From Dyella solisilvae (GTDB lineage: Bacteria; Pseudomonadota; Gammaproteobacteria; Xanthomonadales; Rhodanobacteraceae), in NCBI RefSeq assembly GCF_003351225.1, contig NZ_QQSY01000001.1:624124-688123 (forward strand): a stretch of DNA of 64,000 nucleotides, in the 5' to 3' direction. Shown here piece by piece: positions 47,755 through 60,157 of the stretch. Under the pieces are notes generated by a model. It had not been told where the DNA came from, did no database searches, and saw nothing but the letters and a program-made list of their open reading frames with translations. A program made the translations under genes and the position numbers. Numbering within the stretch: the first letter of the stretch is position 1; every line of letters begins with the position of its first letter.

Positions 47755-48474
47755 ATGCCATCCGCCGCCCGACCTGCCATGACCCGACTGCTGCTCGCCA
47801 CGCTCCTGCTCATCTCGCCGTTCGCGCTGCTCGCTCAGGCCGCCAAACCTGCGGCGCCGGCCGCCGCCACCGCCGCACATCCGGAAGTGGTGCTGCACAC
47901 AACGCAGGGCGACATCACCATCGAGCTCTATCCCGACAAGGCGCCCAAGAGCGTGGCGAACTTCCTGCAGTACGTGCGGGATGGTTTCTACAGCGGCACC
48001 GTGTTTCACCGGGCCATCCTGGGCTATCTGGTGCAGGGCGGCCTGTATACGCGTGACCTCCAGGCCAAGCGCACGCGCGCAGCCATTCCCAGCGAAGCGG
48101 ACAATGGCCTGTCCAACCTGCGGGGCACCGTGGCGGTGGCGCGAGGCGCCGATCCCAACTCCGGTACGTCGCAGTTCTTCTTCAACCTGGTGGACAACCG
48201 CCGCCTCGACTTCGTGGGCAACCAGAGCGGCCTGACCTGGGGCTACGCCGTGTTCGGCAAAGTGGTCAAGGGCATGGACGTGGTCGACAAGATCGCCGCC
48301 CTGCCCACCCGTGGCATGGGGCCCTTTGCCGGTGACGTGCCCAATCCGCTGATCGCGATCGACAGCGCCAACGTGGTGGGCGAAGAGCCACCGGCCACCG
48401 AAAACGCTCCGGCGGCGCCCGCTGCCGAGAAGCCAGCCAAAGCCGACAAGCCCGCCGCCAAGACCAAGGGCTGA
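47755..48474 (+). CDS. Exported cyclophilin-type peptidyl-prolyl isomerase
   Basis: 239 residues from ATG 47755 (an ATG at 47779 gives a shorter signal peptide MTRLLLATLLLISPFALLA). Cyclophilin domain: LHTTQGDITIELYPDKAPKS, GTVFHRAILGYLVQGG with the active Arg, ADPNSGTSQFFFNLVDN. It is predicted periplasmic (PpiA-like), with a low-complexity Ala/Pro/Lys tail resembling that of the DUF2059 protein. Six bp before lpxH. Confidence 0.93.
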   Translation: MPSAARPAMTRLLLATLLLISPFALLAQAAKPAAPAAATAAHPEVVLHTTQGDITIELYPDKAPKSVANFLQYVRDGFYSGTVFHRAILGYLVQGGLYTRDLQAKRTRAAIPSEADNGLSNLRGTVAVARGADPNSGTSQFFFNLVDNRRLDFVGNQSGLTWGYAVFGKVVKGMDVVDKIAALPTRGMGPFAGDVPNPLIAIDSANVVGEEPPATENAPAAPAAEKPAKADKPAAKTKG

Positions 48475-48480
48475 GTTCTG

Positions 48481-49209
48481 ATGGCCACGCTGTTCATCTC
48501 CGACCTGCACCTGGACGACAGCCGGCCGCAGATCACCCACCTGTTCGAGACGTTTCTCGCCGGCCCGGAGGTTCGATCCGCCGACGCGCTCTACATCCTC
48601 GGCGATCTGGTCGAAGCCTGGGTCGGCGACGACGACGACGCCGAGTTGCCCACGCGCATCGCCAACGCCACCCGTGCAGTGCACGACAGCGGCGTGCCGG
48701 TGTACTTCATGGTCGGCAATCGCGACTTCCTGCTCGGCGAGGCGTTCGCCCAGCGCGCTGGCTTGACCCTGCTCGACGACGGCGCCGTGCACGAGCTGTA
48801 CGGTCGCCCCACCCTGCTGATGCACGGCGATGTGTTGTGCACGGACGATCTCGCCTATCAGGCGGTGCGCCAGCAGGTGCGCACGCCGGCGTGGAAGGCG
48901 CAGGTCCTCGCGATGCCGTTGCCGGCCCGCCGCGCCCTCGCCGCCAAGGCCCGCGAGGAAAGCCGCGCGCACACCGGCAGCGCCATGGAGACCATCATGG
49001 ACGTCAATGCCAACGCCGTGGCCGAAGCCATGCGCCACGCTGGCGTGACGCGGCTTATCCACGGGCACACCCATCGCCCGGCCATTCACGCCTTCGACCT
49101 GGACGGCCAGACGGCCGAGCGCATCGTGCTGGGCGACTGGTACGACCAGGGCTCGCTGCTTCGCATCACGCCACAAGGCACGGAACTGCGCGGACTGCCG
49201 CTGGGCTGA
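48481..49209 (+). CDS. lpxH: UDP-2,3-diacylglucosamine diphosphatase
   Basis: Fourth step of lipid A synthesis, forming lipid X. 242 residues of calcineurin-like fold: LFISDLHLDDSRP, YILGDLVEAWVGDDD, VGNRDFLLGEAFA, LLMHGDVLCTDD and IHGHTHRPAIH are the metal-binding motifs of LpxH. Close to a cyclophilin gene, as E. coli ppiB-lpxH. Together with lpxO it shows that lipid A genes are scattered in this window. Confidence 0.97.
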   Translation: MATLFISDLHLDDSRPQITHLFETFLAGPEVRSADALYILGDLVEAWVGDDDDAELPTRIANATRAVHDSGVPVYFMVGNRDFLLGEAFAQRAGLTLLDDGAVHELYGRPTLLMHGDVLCTDDLAYQAVRQQVRTPAWKAQVLAMPLPARRALAAKAREESRAHTGSAMETIMDVNANAVAEAMRHAGVTRLIHGHTHRPAIHAFDLDGQTAERIVLGDWYDQGSLLRITPQGTELRGLPLG

Positions 49210-49349
49210 GTTGCCCCCGTCACAGGCGGCTCCCTATCGCCAAACCTGACGCGAAGCTGTCATGATTCCTTGACAGAACCGCCACACATACTCGCAAGTA
49301 TGGCGGACTGCTCTCGATTGAGAGTCCATCGCGTCACCAAGGGGAAAAC

Positions 49350-51794
49350 ATGCCGATCAAGGATTCAGGCTGCGCGGGCTTGCCGCGCCGCCGATGGTTG
49401 TCGCTGTCCATTTCGTGCCTGCTGACGGGCCTGCCGCTCACCGGCCACACGCAATCCAGCCCCGCAAACAGCGACACCGCCGCGCCCGCCACCGCCAACA
49501 CGCCGTCGACCTCGAATGCCGTCAACCTCAACCGCATCGTGGTGACCGCGCAGAAGCGCGAGCAGCAGGTGGTCGACGTGCCGATCTCCATCTCGGCCTT
49601 CTCCGGCAACTTCCTGAAGACGATGGGCCTCACGCGCATGGAAGACCTTGCCCGCTACGTGCCGGGCGTGCAGATCCAGGTGCAGAGCCCGAACAACCCC
49701 GGCTTCGCCGTGCGCGGCATCACCACCGACGATGGCTCGGCCAACGCGCCGTCGCGCGTATCCATCTTCCAGGATGGCGTGGACATCAGTCGTTCCCGCG
49801 GGTCGGTGGTTGCGTTGTATGACATGGACCGCATCGAGGTGCTGCGCGGTCCGCAAGGCACGCTGTTCGGTCGTGGCGCCGAGAGCGGCGCGATCTCGCT
49901 GATCCAGAACAAGGCGCAGGACAACACTTCCGGCGCCTTCACGACCGAGTTCGGCAACTTCAACAGCCGGCTGCTGACCGGTTACTTCAACACGCCCATC
50001 AGCTCCAGCGTGGACGCGCGCGTCGCCGTGTACGACAGCGAGCACGACGGCTACATCAAGAACCTCAGCGGCGGCAGCCTCAACGGCGAAGACACCAAGG
50101 CCATCCGTGCCTCGCTGCACATCAAGACCGGTGATCAGAGCGGTATCGACCTGATCGCCAACTACCAGCGCGACGCACCGCCGGGCACGGATTTCCGCAG
50201 CGCCACCGTTCCCACGCGCAATGGCTCGACCGATGTGTTCGGACCTGCCGACCTCAACGAGGGCGACGCCCTGGGCATTCGCCGCAAGGTGTATGGCCTC
50301 ACCGCGCTGGGCAACTTCGTGCTGAGCGACAGCTGGTCGCTTTCCACGGTGACCGGCCTGCGCAAGTTCGATTCCCTCGAGACCTTCGACGCCGATGGTT
50401 CGCAGGTGGACATGCTCAACTTCCAGGAGCATTCCAAGAGTCATCAGGCCAGCCAGGAAGTGCGCTTCAACTTCGACAATGGTGGCCGCTTCACCGGCTT
50501 CATGGGCGCCAATTTCTTCTACGAGAACGGCAGCCAGGCGGTTCCGTTCAACACCGACGAGCGCAGCCTGCTGGTGCAGCTGGTGAACATCGCGCCCTCC
50601 ATCTCACCTGCGTCGGCGCCTATCATCAAGCTGCTGTTCGGGCCCAATCCGATTCCGCTGCTGACGCCGGATTTCCAGCCAAACCAGCCGTACAGCAGCG
50701 TTCCTCTGCTGGGCTACCCGCTCAACCCGGATGAGCGCGAAGGCTACGAAAACTACGGCAGCACGCGCTCCTACGAGGCGTTTGCCGATGGCACGTTCCA
50801 TGTCACCGACCAGTTCGACCTGACCGGCGGGCTGCGCCTGTCGCACGAAAAGATCACCGCGGGCTACCAGGTCTTCAACTCCTATGGGCCGTACGCGGCC
50901 GGCATCGGCCCTGCCCTCACCCTGCTTGGTGTCGGCGTGAACGGCATCACCGAGATGAACGACCTGTTCCCGCCGACCGGCGGCAAGCTCACCAACGAGG
51001 AGAGCACCACGTCGGTGGTCGGGCGCCTGATCGGCAGCTACCGCTTTGGGGACGACACCAACGCTTACCTGAGCGTCTCGCGCGGCCGCCGACCGAACGT
51101 GCTCGCCTTCAACATCAACACGAATGGCGTCGGCTACTACAACGCAGTGCTGCCCGCGGAGATCCTCTGGAACTACGAAGCGGGCCTCAAGGGAGCGGCC
51201 GCCAACGGCAACTTCCTCTACGATCTCTCGGCGTTCTACTACAGCTACACAAACTTCCAGAGCCAGGTGATCCAGGGCGGTCGCTACGTCACGGTGAACT
51301 CAGGCCGAGCCCACAGCCCGGGCTTCGAGGCGTCGCTGCAGCAGTTGCTGGGCGAGCACGCCAGTGTGTTCCTCAACTACAGCTACCTGCACGCACGTTT
51401 CGACGACACCGACCAGAACGGCAACCCGCAGCAGTACGCAGGCAACCACCTGCGCCTGGCGCCTGACAACTCGGTGGCGCTCGGCTTGCTGCTCAACTTC
51501 CCGCTGGACGACAGCCGCGCGGTCTATGTTCGCCCCAGCTACACGTGGCGTTCGAAGGTGTACTTCGAAGACGACAACAACCCCAACTACGTGCAGCCTG
51601 CCTATGGCCTGTTCAACCTGCGCACCGGCATCACCTTCGACCACGGCCGCTGGGACCTGGGCCTGTGGGGCAACAACCTCAGCAACAAGAAGTACCTCAT
51701 CGATGCGGGCAACTCGGGCGAAACGTTTGGTCTGCCGACCTACATCCCGGGCTCGCCGCGCACCTACGGCGTGAGCATCTCAGGGAAGTTCTGA
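49350..51794 (+). CDS. TonB-dependent outer-membrane receptor
   Basis: 814 residues. Signal peptide (RRWLSLSISCLLTGLPLTGH), a Thr/Ala-rich spacer, then the plug domain (NLNRIVVTAQKREQQVVDVP, YVPGVQIQVQSPNNPGFAVR, DRIEVLRGPQGTLFGRGAES) and a 22-strand barrel ending in the aromatic YGVSISGKF. The iron, vitamin or carbohydrate substrate cannot be inferred. No transporter, FecR or sigma gene adjoins. A TTGACA hexamer at 49270-49275 within CTGTCATGATTCCTTGACAG (49257-49276) may be its -35, and the palindrome could be an operator. Confidence 0.93.
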   Translation: MPIKDSGCAGLPRRRWLSLSISCLLTGLPLTGHTQSSPANSDTAAPATANTPSTSNAVNLNRIVVTAQKREQQVVDVPISISAFSGNFLKTMGLTRMEDLARYVPGVQIQVQSPNNPGFAVRGITTDDGSANAPSRVSIFQDGVDISRSRGSVVALYDMDRIEVLRGPQGTLFGRGAESGAISLIQNKAQDNTSGAFTTEFGNFNSRLLTGYFNTPISSSVDARVAVYDSEHDGYIKNLSGGSLNGEDTKAIRASLHIKTGDQSGIDLIANYQRDAPPGTDFRSATVPTRNGSTDVFGPADLNEGDALGIRRKVYGLTALGNFVLSDSWSLSTVTGLRKFDSLETFDADGSQVDMLNFQEHSKSHQASQEVRFNFDNGGRFTGFMGANFFYENGSQAVPFNTDERSLLVQLVNIAPSISPASAPIIKLLFGPNPIPLLTPDFQPNQPYSSVPLLGYPLNPDEREGYENYGSTRSYEAFADGTFHVTDQFDLTGGLRLSHEKITAGYQVFNSYGPYAAGIGPALTLLGVGVNGITEMNDLFPPTGGKLTNEESTTSVVGRLIGSYRFGDDTNAYLSVSRGRRPNVLAFNINTNGVGYYNAVLPAEILWNYEAGLKGAAANGNFLYDLSAFYYSYTNFQSQVIQGGRYVTVNSGRAHSPGFEASLQQLLGEHASVFLNYSYLHARFDDTDQNGNPQQYAGNHLRLAPDNSVALGLLLNFPLDDSRAVYVRPSYTWRSKVYFEDDNNPNYVQPAYGLFNLRTGITFDHGRWDLGLWGNNLSNKKYLIDAGNSGETFGLPTYIPGSPRTYGVSISGKF

Positions 51795-51802
51795 AAGTGC
51801 CG

Positions 51803-51840
51803 AGCATCCCCGTGCGCCGCGCGAGCGGTCACGGGGATGC
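51803..51840. terminator. Hairpin between TonB receptor and YXWGXW genes
   Basis: 11-bp arms GCATCCCCGTG (51803-51813) and CACGGGGATGC (51830-51840) around 16 nt, between convergent genes. No clear T-run on either side. Confidence 0.6.
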
Positions 51841-52004
51841 TTACGCACCAGCGGCTGGCGCAAGCGCTCGGCTGCCCTATTCCCTCTCATCCACCTGACG
51901 GGTCCTGACCCTCGAGCCATCGATGCACTGCGCCGCACAGGCATGGCGGCGTTGATCCCTGGTGTGACCCGTGATCTGCACGGCAGCACCGTTTGCCCGC
52001 GGTA

Positions 52005-53129
52005 TCAGTGGTGCGCCCTGGGGTCAGCGTTGTGGCCACCACTCGGCGCCCGTGCCGGAGCCGGATGCGCCGCAGGCGCGTGGGCCATGCCCGGGCTTCC
52101 TGCCGGGCGATAGGCGTAGTTAGGAGACATGCGCCCCGGATTCCATGCGCGCGCTGCCGGCGGAGCGAAGCCCTCCGTGCGTGGCGCCGCCGCGTGCATC
52201 GGTCGGTTGGCCGGGGGCTCCATCGCTCGGTTGGTCGCCGGCGCCATCGCCCGACCGCCCGGTGTCTCCATTGCTCGGCTGGCCGGCGGCGTCATTGCCG
52301 CGTGCGGCGCAAAGCCCGCTGAGCGCAATGCCGTCACGTTGCGGGCCGACGGACGCGCCTGTCCGCTCGGATGGGTCGCGGCCGAGACACCGGCCGCTGC
52401 AGGTCGCGCTGCCCCCGCCACCAGAGGCGCGCCGTGATTGACGCCAACACGCATGGCAGGATCGCGGTTCGCCATCTCAGCCTGATGCTGCTGCGCGGCC
52501 ACTGGCGCAACGTGCGCCTCTCGTCCCGCCACAGCCTCTTCCATCGTCGGCCTGGCGATCACGCCACCGCGACCACCATTGAAGCTCGTGCGGTTGGCGA
52601 AGCGACTCCCAGCGCCCACCCCGTTGTAGACATGGGTGATGCGCGGATCGTTGATCTGGTTGACCGAGCGGTTGTAGTAGAAATTGCCATGTTCCCAGTG
52701 GCCGCCCACATAGCCATGGCCGGGATAGCCAAACCCGTAGTCAATGCCGCCATAGAACCCCACATGCCGCCCCCAGTAACCGGGATGGAACACGTAGACA
52801 TCACCAAACCAGCCCCAATAGGGTGGCGTCCATAGCGCACCTATGTAGGGCGGCAGCACCCAATAGCCGGGCACCCAGTAATAGTCCGCCCCATCCCACG
52901 CCCAATAGCCAGGCACCCATAGGTAGTCCGGTCCTGGAATCGCCGGTTGCACATAGAGAGGCAACGGTGGCGGAGGAAAGCCAACCGAGACTCCAACATC
53001 GACGTCGACAGCAGCCCTCACGGTCAACGGCGACATCGCGCCTGCCGCCAGCACCAAAGCCAGCACGACGAGACGAACCAGCCGACGGCGGTTGAATGGC
53101 AACGAGTGAGCAGTCTGGAACATGTCCAT
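52005..53129 (-). CDS. Exported YXWGXW repeat protein with Ala/Pro/Arg-rich tail
   Basis: 374 residues from ATG 53129, preceded by GAGGAGG at seven nt. Signal peptide RRRLVRLVVLALVLAAGAMS. The middle has repeated aromatic WVPGYWAWDG, YYWVPGYWV, PPYWGWFGDVYVFHPGYWG units as in the YXWGXW (BcpO-related) family, which is of unknown function. The C-terminal half is low-complexity with a recurring RAM unit (SRAME, GRAMA, NRAME, NRPMH) plus proline. Probably an envelope protein; exact role unknown. Confidence 0.82.
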   Translation of the reverse strand: MDMFQTAHSLPFNRRRLVRLVVLALVLAAGAMSPLTVRAAVDVDVGVSVGFPPPPLPLYVQPAIPGPDYLWVPGYWAWDGADYYWVPGYWVLPPYIGALWTPPYWGWFGDVYVFHPGYWGRHVGFYGGIDYGFGYPGHGYVGGHWEHGNFYYNRSVNQINDPRITHVYNGVGAGSRFANRTSFNGGRGGVIARPTMEEAVAGREAHVAPVAAQQHQAEMANRDPAMRVGVNHGAPLVAGAARPAAAGVSAATHPSGQARPSARNVTALRSAGFAPHAAMTPPASRAMETPGGRAMAPATNRAMEPPANRPMHAAAPRTEGFAPPAARAWNPGRMSPNYAYRPAGSPGMAHAPAAHPAPARAPSGGHNADPRAHH

Positions 53130-53389
53130 GACGCGCCCTCCTCGGGGACGACGGTATTCAAAGTATCGCGCGGGGCGTTGAACCACCTGACAACGGGCCG
53201 TTGCCTGGTTCACATGCGTTCATTCGCGAGAAAACTTGAGTGGCGCGCCGGGCGCGTGATCTGCGGTGAAGGCGGCAACCGATGGCCCGAAAGCAACAAC
53301 CGCTCCAGGCGTCGGCTCACGGGATCATTGATCCTCCTCACCTGTCCTGCCGAATCGCGAAGAACTCAACAAACCTCGTTACACCACTC

Positions 53390-53828
53390 CGTTGCATCTC
53401 TGCCGGAATGGTCCGTCCAGACACCGCTCAACCGGATACGCAAGAAGCCTCGCGAGTGGGTTTTGTTGGGTGGAGCTGTTTTGTGCAGGTCGGGATTGTT
53501 CGGCCCATCCATGGGCCGGACCCTTCCGCGCGGCGCGCTCCAGGGCCAGCCTGCGGCTGTCCAGATTCGCTCCAGGCGAATTTGTCGAACCAAGAGGGTT
53601 CGTCCACAACTCTCTCTCCGCCAGATACGCAAAAAGCCCTACTAGGGGCTTCGTTCAATGGTGCTGTTGCGTGCAGGGAGGGATTGTTCGGCCCATCCAT
53701 GGGCCGAACCCTTCCGCGCTGCGCGCTCCAGGGCCAGCCTACGGCTGTCCAAATTCGCTCCAGGCGAATTTGTCGAACCAAGAGGGTTCGTCCACAACTC
53801 TCTCTCCGCCAGATACGCAAAAAGCCCC
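53390..53828. repeat. 188-bp tandem repeat downstream of tRNA-Ser
   Basis: The segment around GGATTGTTCGGCCCATCCAT at 53493 recurs at 53681. Two full units carry CCAGGCGAATTTGTCGAACC and end at copies of the tRNA-Ser tail (CTCTCTCCGCCAGATACGC). A third, more degraded left junction is seen near 53400-53450 (GGTCCGTCCAGACACC, CCGGATACGCAAGAAGCC). Sequence match to the tRNA end falls with distance from the tRNA. Each unit holds hairpins such as TTCGGCCCATCCATGGGCC. Within 53130-53389 I see no feature. Confidence 0.85.
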
Positions 53829-53865
53829 ACTAATGGGGCTTTTTGCGTATCTGGCGGAGAGAGAG
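53798..53865. repeat. 31-bp perfect inverted repeat including the tRNA-Ser end
   Basis: 53798-53828 is the exact reverse complement of 53835-53865, around ACTAAT. The right arm is the 3' acceptor end of tRNA-Ser plus its terminator arm; the left arm is a second copy in opposite orientation. The central GGGGCTTTTT/AAAAAGCCCC part (53819-53844) serves as the tRNA terminator. Confidence 0.85.
53819..53844 (-). terminator. Terminator of tRNA-Ser
   Basis: AAAAAGCCCC and GGGGCTTTTT around a 6-nt loop, directly after the tRNA 3' end on the minus strand. A worn copy of the same hairpin lies at about 53631-53651 in the tandem repeat. Confidence 0.85.
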
Positions 53866-53944
53866 GGATTCGAACCCTCGATAAGGCTTTTGACCCTATA
53901 CTCCCTTAGCAGGGGAGCCCCTTCGGCCTCTCGGGCATCTCTCC
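53852..53944 (-). tRNA. tRNA-Ser (anticodon GCU)
   Basis: 93 nt on the minus strand with encoded CCA. Acceptor GGAGAGA (53944-53938) pairs with TCTCTCC before GCCA (53852-53855). The anticodon arm CTCCC-CTGCTAA-GGGAG gives GCU for AGC/AGU. A long variable arm, as required for Ser, lies between. It is last in the recA-recX-alaS-csrA-serX order seen in gammaproteobacteria. A -10-like TAGTAT occurs at 53985-53980. Confidence 0.97.
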
Positions 53945-54020
53945 GGACTTTGGTCCGCATTACTGCGGAGCCGGCAAGGATACTAACCGGCGCGCTCGAG
54001 GTAAAGCCTTTTCTTGCTCG

Positions 54021-54227
54021 TCAGTGTTCGCCAGCATCCCCGGGGGCGCTGCCCTCCGGCTCGTGCTCGTTCTTGATGCGCTGATAGATCTCTTCGCGAT
54101 GAACGGCAACGTTCTTGGGTGCGTTGATACCGATGCGCACCTGATTGCCCTTCACGCCCAGAACGGTGACGGTCACCTCGTCGCCGATCATCAAGGTTTC
54201 ACCGACCCTGCGGGTCAGAATCAACAT
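54021..54227 (-). CDS. csrA: Carbon storage regulator CsrA (RsmA)
   Basis: RNA-binding dimer that controls translation and stability of GGA-containing mRNAs. 68 residues from ATG 54227 with GGAG upstream; the family core [20 protein letters not shown] and [20 protein letters not shown] is intact, including the RNA-binding N-strand and [10 protein letters not shown]. The C-terminal tail [13 protein letters not shown] is variable. It sits between alaS and tRNA-Ser. Confidence 0.98.
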   Translation of the reverse strand: MLILTRRVGETLMIGDEVTVTVLGVKGNQVRIGINAPKNVAVHREEIYQRIKNEHEPEGSAPGDAGEH

Positions 54228-54487
54228 GTTTGCCACTCCATGAATACTTTGGTCATAGGCCAACAGACGGTTATGCCTCACCCCTGAGCTTCACCGTCTG
54301 GACAGTTCGACGATCATTGTCCGCCGAAGGCCCTACCGCCTTCCCCGGTTCACAAACGCAGCATCCCTGTGATGCCAAGTCGGTCGACACCGGCGCAACT
54401 ATCGGTGTCGGCAGTGTTTGATACTAGCCGAGCGCCGGATCGCAGTGCAATGCGTAAACGGCAACGGAGTCTGCTCCGTTGACTCGT

Positions 54488-57124
<2,637 letters not shown>

Positions 57125-57207
57125 GCGACTGGGGAGGACCTGGCAGATGGACCACGCCCTGGAAACGGCGCCGAAACGGCGCTCACCCACCCCACGCATC
57201 GGGGCGG

Positions 57208-57702
57208 TCAGGCTTCATCATCGGCTGCGTCGTCCACGTCGGCGTGGGTAACACTCCGTACTGTGGCGGCGGGAAAGCCACGACGCAAGAGAAATTGCGC
57301 CCTTCGGGCCTTCTCGGCGGGGTCCGGAGCCCCTCCTGAGCCATATCGCCGGCGCAACTGGGCGGCGGCCGAGGCGGTCCAGTCGACCTCAGCGGCGTCC
57401 AGCACTGCGCGGATCCGGGCGTCGGACAGCCCGTGGCTCTTCAGCTCGGCCCGCAGCCGCAGGGGGCCGTAGCCCTGGGCCACCCGGCTCCGCACGAGAA
57501 CTTCGGCGAACCGGTTGTCATCCTGGTAGCGCTGCTCGCCGAGGCGATCCAGCGCCTCACCGGCCTCCGCCCCCTCGTAGCCCCCCTTCCTCAGCTTGAG
57601 CTGCAGTTCGCGCCGGGAGTGCTCCCGGCGCGCCAGCAGACCCATCGCCTTGCTATAGGCGCTTGGGCGGGATTTCCCGGATTCGTCGTCTCGTCGCGTC
57701 AT
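57208..57702 (-). CDS. recX: Regulatory protein RecX
   Basis: Modulates RecA filament activity. 164 residues of three-helix repeats: [40 protein letters not shown] and [20 protein letters not shown] are standard. The usual direct recA-recX junction is broken here by an oppositely oriented AhpD-like gene. Confidence 0.94.
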   Translation of the reverse strand: MTRRDDESGKSRPSAYSKAMGLLARREHSRRELQLKLRKGGYEGAEAGEALDRLGEQRYQDDNRFAEVLVRSRVAQGYGPLRLRAELKSHGLSDARIRAVLDAAEVDWTASAAAQLRRRYGSGGAPDPAEKARRAQFLLRRGFPAATVRSVTHADVDDAADDEA

Positions 57703-57879
57703 GGAGCGCCTGCGGCGGGGAGCGGGATGTCAGCGCACGATGGATGGGACCACCCGGGTTTCCGGCGATGAAACCCAGGCTCATTGGGCAAACGCGGCAG
57801 GGAAATGACCCGAGTCAGTTTCACGATTTCGAGCGGTCCTAAAATCAGCCTGCAGTAGTGTCAGCAAAGGCCAATACGT

Positions 57880-58239
57880 ATGTCCAAGCATTTTCCGTCC
57901 ATCACCAAAGATATCTCCGCCAATCTGAAATCCCTGCGTGCCGACATCACCGACACGATGCAAGGCTTCTCGGCCATGGCGCAGGCCGCGACCCGCGACG
58001 GCGCCCTCGACAAGAAGACCAAGGAGCTCATCGCCCTGGCGTTGGGCGTCGCCGCCCGCTGCGATGGCTGCCTTGGCTTCCACGCCGAGGCGCTGGTCAA
58101 GCTCGGGGCCACCCGACAGGAAGTCGAGGAAGCCCTGGGCATGAGCATCTACATGGGCGGCGGCCCGTCACTGATGTTCGCCGCCGACGCCCTGGCCGCC
58201 TTTGAACAGTTCTCGGCACTGGCGGCGGCCAAGGCCTGA
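57880..58239 (+). CDS. AhpD/carboxymuconolactone decarboxylase-like protein (between recX and recA)
   Basis: 119 residues. KKTKELIALALGVAARCDGC followed by LGFHAEALVKLGA is the CxxC-x3-H core, and EALGMSIYMGGGPSLMFAAD the following helix. It is on the strand opposite to its recX and recA neighbours, so it has its own promoter. It is the third AhpD-like gene in the window and differs enough from the other two that recent duplication is unlikely. Probably a thiol peroxidase or a sensor of reactive compounds. Confidence 0.9.
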   Translation: MSKHFPSITKDISANLKSLRADITDTMQGFSAMAQAATRDGALDKKTKELIALALGVAARCDGCLGFHAEALVKLGATRQEVEEALGMSIYMGGGPSLMFAADALAAFEQFSALAAAKA

Positions 58240-58333
58240 AAGCGGGGCCGGCAGCAGGCAAGGAGCGGCGTCCCGCTCGGAGCCTCAAGCTGGCCGGGAG
58301 GCAACCCACCTCTCGGCTAACGCCAGATACGAG

Positions 58334-58363
58334 CGTGCCGCGAAAGTCGCCCTTCGCGGCACG
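58334..58363. terminator. Hairpin between AhpD-like gene and recA
   Basis: Perfect 11-bp stem CGTGCCGCGAA / TTCGCGGCACG with an 8-nt loop, between convergent genes. No T-run of note on either side. Confidence 0.55.
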
Positions 58364-58383
58364 TGGTCAACCGACGGAGCCGG

Positions 58384-59421
<1,038 letters not shown>

Positions 59422-59468
59422 CGTCTTGAATCCCGGGTGGCAGTGAATGGAAGGCATGATGCCCGCGG

Positions 59469-59485
59469 TTAGTCTCACGGGCTAA
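59469..59485. promoter_or_regulatory. TTAG...CTAA inverted repeat upstream of recA
   Basis: TTAGTCTCACGGGCTAA lies 47 bp before the recA start. It resembles the TTAG-containing LexA sites of Xanthomonadales, but its spacing is one base longer, so it is a candidate SOS operator only. Confidence 0.35.
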
Positions 59486-59544
59486 GAATCTGTGGCGTAC
59501 GAGTATCCCACACCGGTCAAGCCGGTCGGCAAAGGCTTGGCGCG

Positions 59545-60051
59545 TCAGTCCGTCAGCGCCTTCAGCACGCCGCTGAGCGCCGCCGCCACGGTCTGTCGGC
59601 GGACCGCCTCGCGGTCGCCATCAAAATGGAAGAGCTGCGCGTGGGCGTACCCACCCCGCCGTTTCCAGCCGATCCAGACGGTGCCTACCGGCTTGTCGGC
59701 GGTGCCGCCGCTTGGGCCGGCGATGCCGGTGACCGCAACCGCCATACCCGCGCCAAACCGCGCCAGCGCGCCTGACACCATCTCCAGCGCGGTTTCCTCG
59801 CTGACGGCGCCGGTGCGCTCCAGCGTGCGCGGGTTGACCCCCAGCAGCGCCTCCTTGGCCTCGTAGCTGTAGGTCACCACGCCGGCGTCGAACCAGGCGG
59901 AGCTGCCAGGCAAGTCGGTCAGCGTCTTGGCGATCCAGCCACCCGTGCACGATTCGGCTGTCACCAGCATCAGGCGCTGGCGCAAGGCGACGTCGGCGAT
60001 CTGCTCGGCCTGCGCCTTGAGCTCGGCATCGGTGGGGACGGCTAGGGTCAT
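59545..60051 (-). CDS. pncC: Nicotinamide-nucleotide amidohydrolase PncC (CinA C-terminal type)
   Basis: Deamidates NMN back to nicotinic acid mononucleotide. 168 residues from ATG 60051, a stand-alone CinA C-terminal domain with no MoaB-like N-domain. Motifs: LMLVTAESCTGGWIAKTLTD, SYEAKEALLGVNPRTLERTG, GAVSEETALEMVSGALARFG and AVTGIAGPSGGTADKPVGTV. The cinA-recA order is conserved in many bacteria. Confidence 0.95.
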   Translation of the reverse strand: MTLAVPTDAELKAQAEQIADVALRQRLMLVTAESCTGGWIAKTLTDLPGSSAWFDAGVVTYSYEAKEALLGVNPRTLERTGAVSEETALEMVSGALARFGAGMAVAVTGIAGPSGGTADKPVGTVWIGWKRRGGYAHAQLFHFDGDREAVRRQTVAAALSGVLKALTD

Positions 60052-60157
60052 CGGGAGTTCCTGCGGACGGGCAACAGTCGATCCTTCTACCTTGCCCGCG
60101 CCATCCCGCCAAGGGCCGGCCGGCACGCAGGCCAGCCGCCCCCATCCTCGCCGGGCC

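Noticed and set aside
53852..53944. Considered tRNA-Ser as the attachment site of a genomic island
   Set aside because: Copies of the tRNA end are present, but there is no integrase and the adjacent genes on both sides are core or envelope genes. The pattern fits local tandem duplication better.
53428..53960. Small open frames over the tandem repeat and tRNA-Ser, with peptides such as GERGIRTLD
   Set aside because: These are readings of the tRNA gene and repeat DNA. Similar spurious proteins are common in databases wherever such tRNA ends occur.
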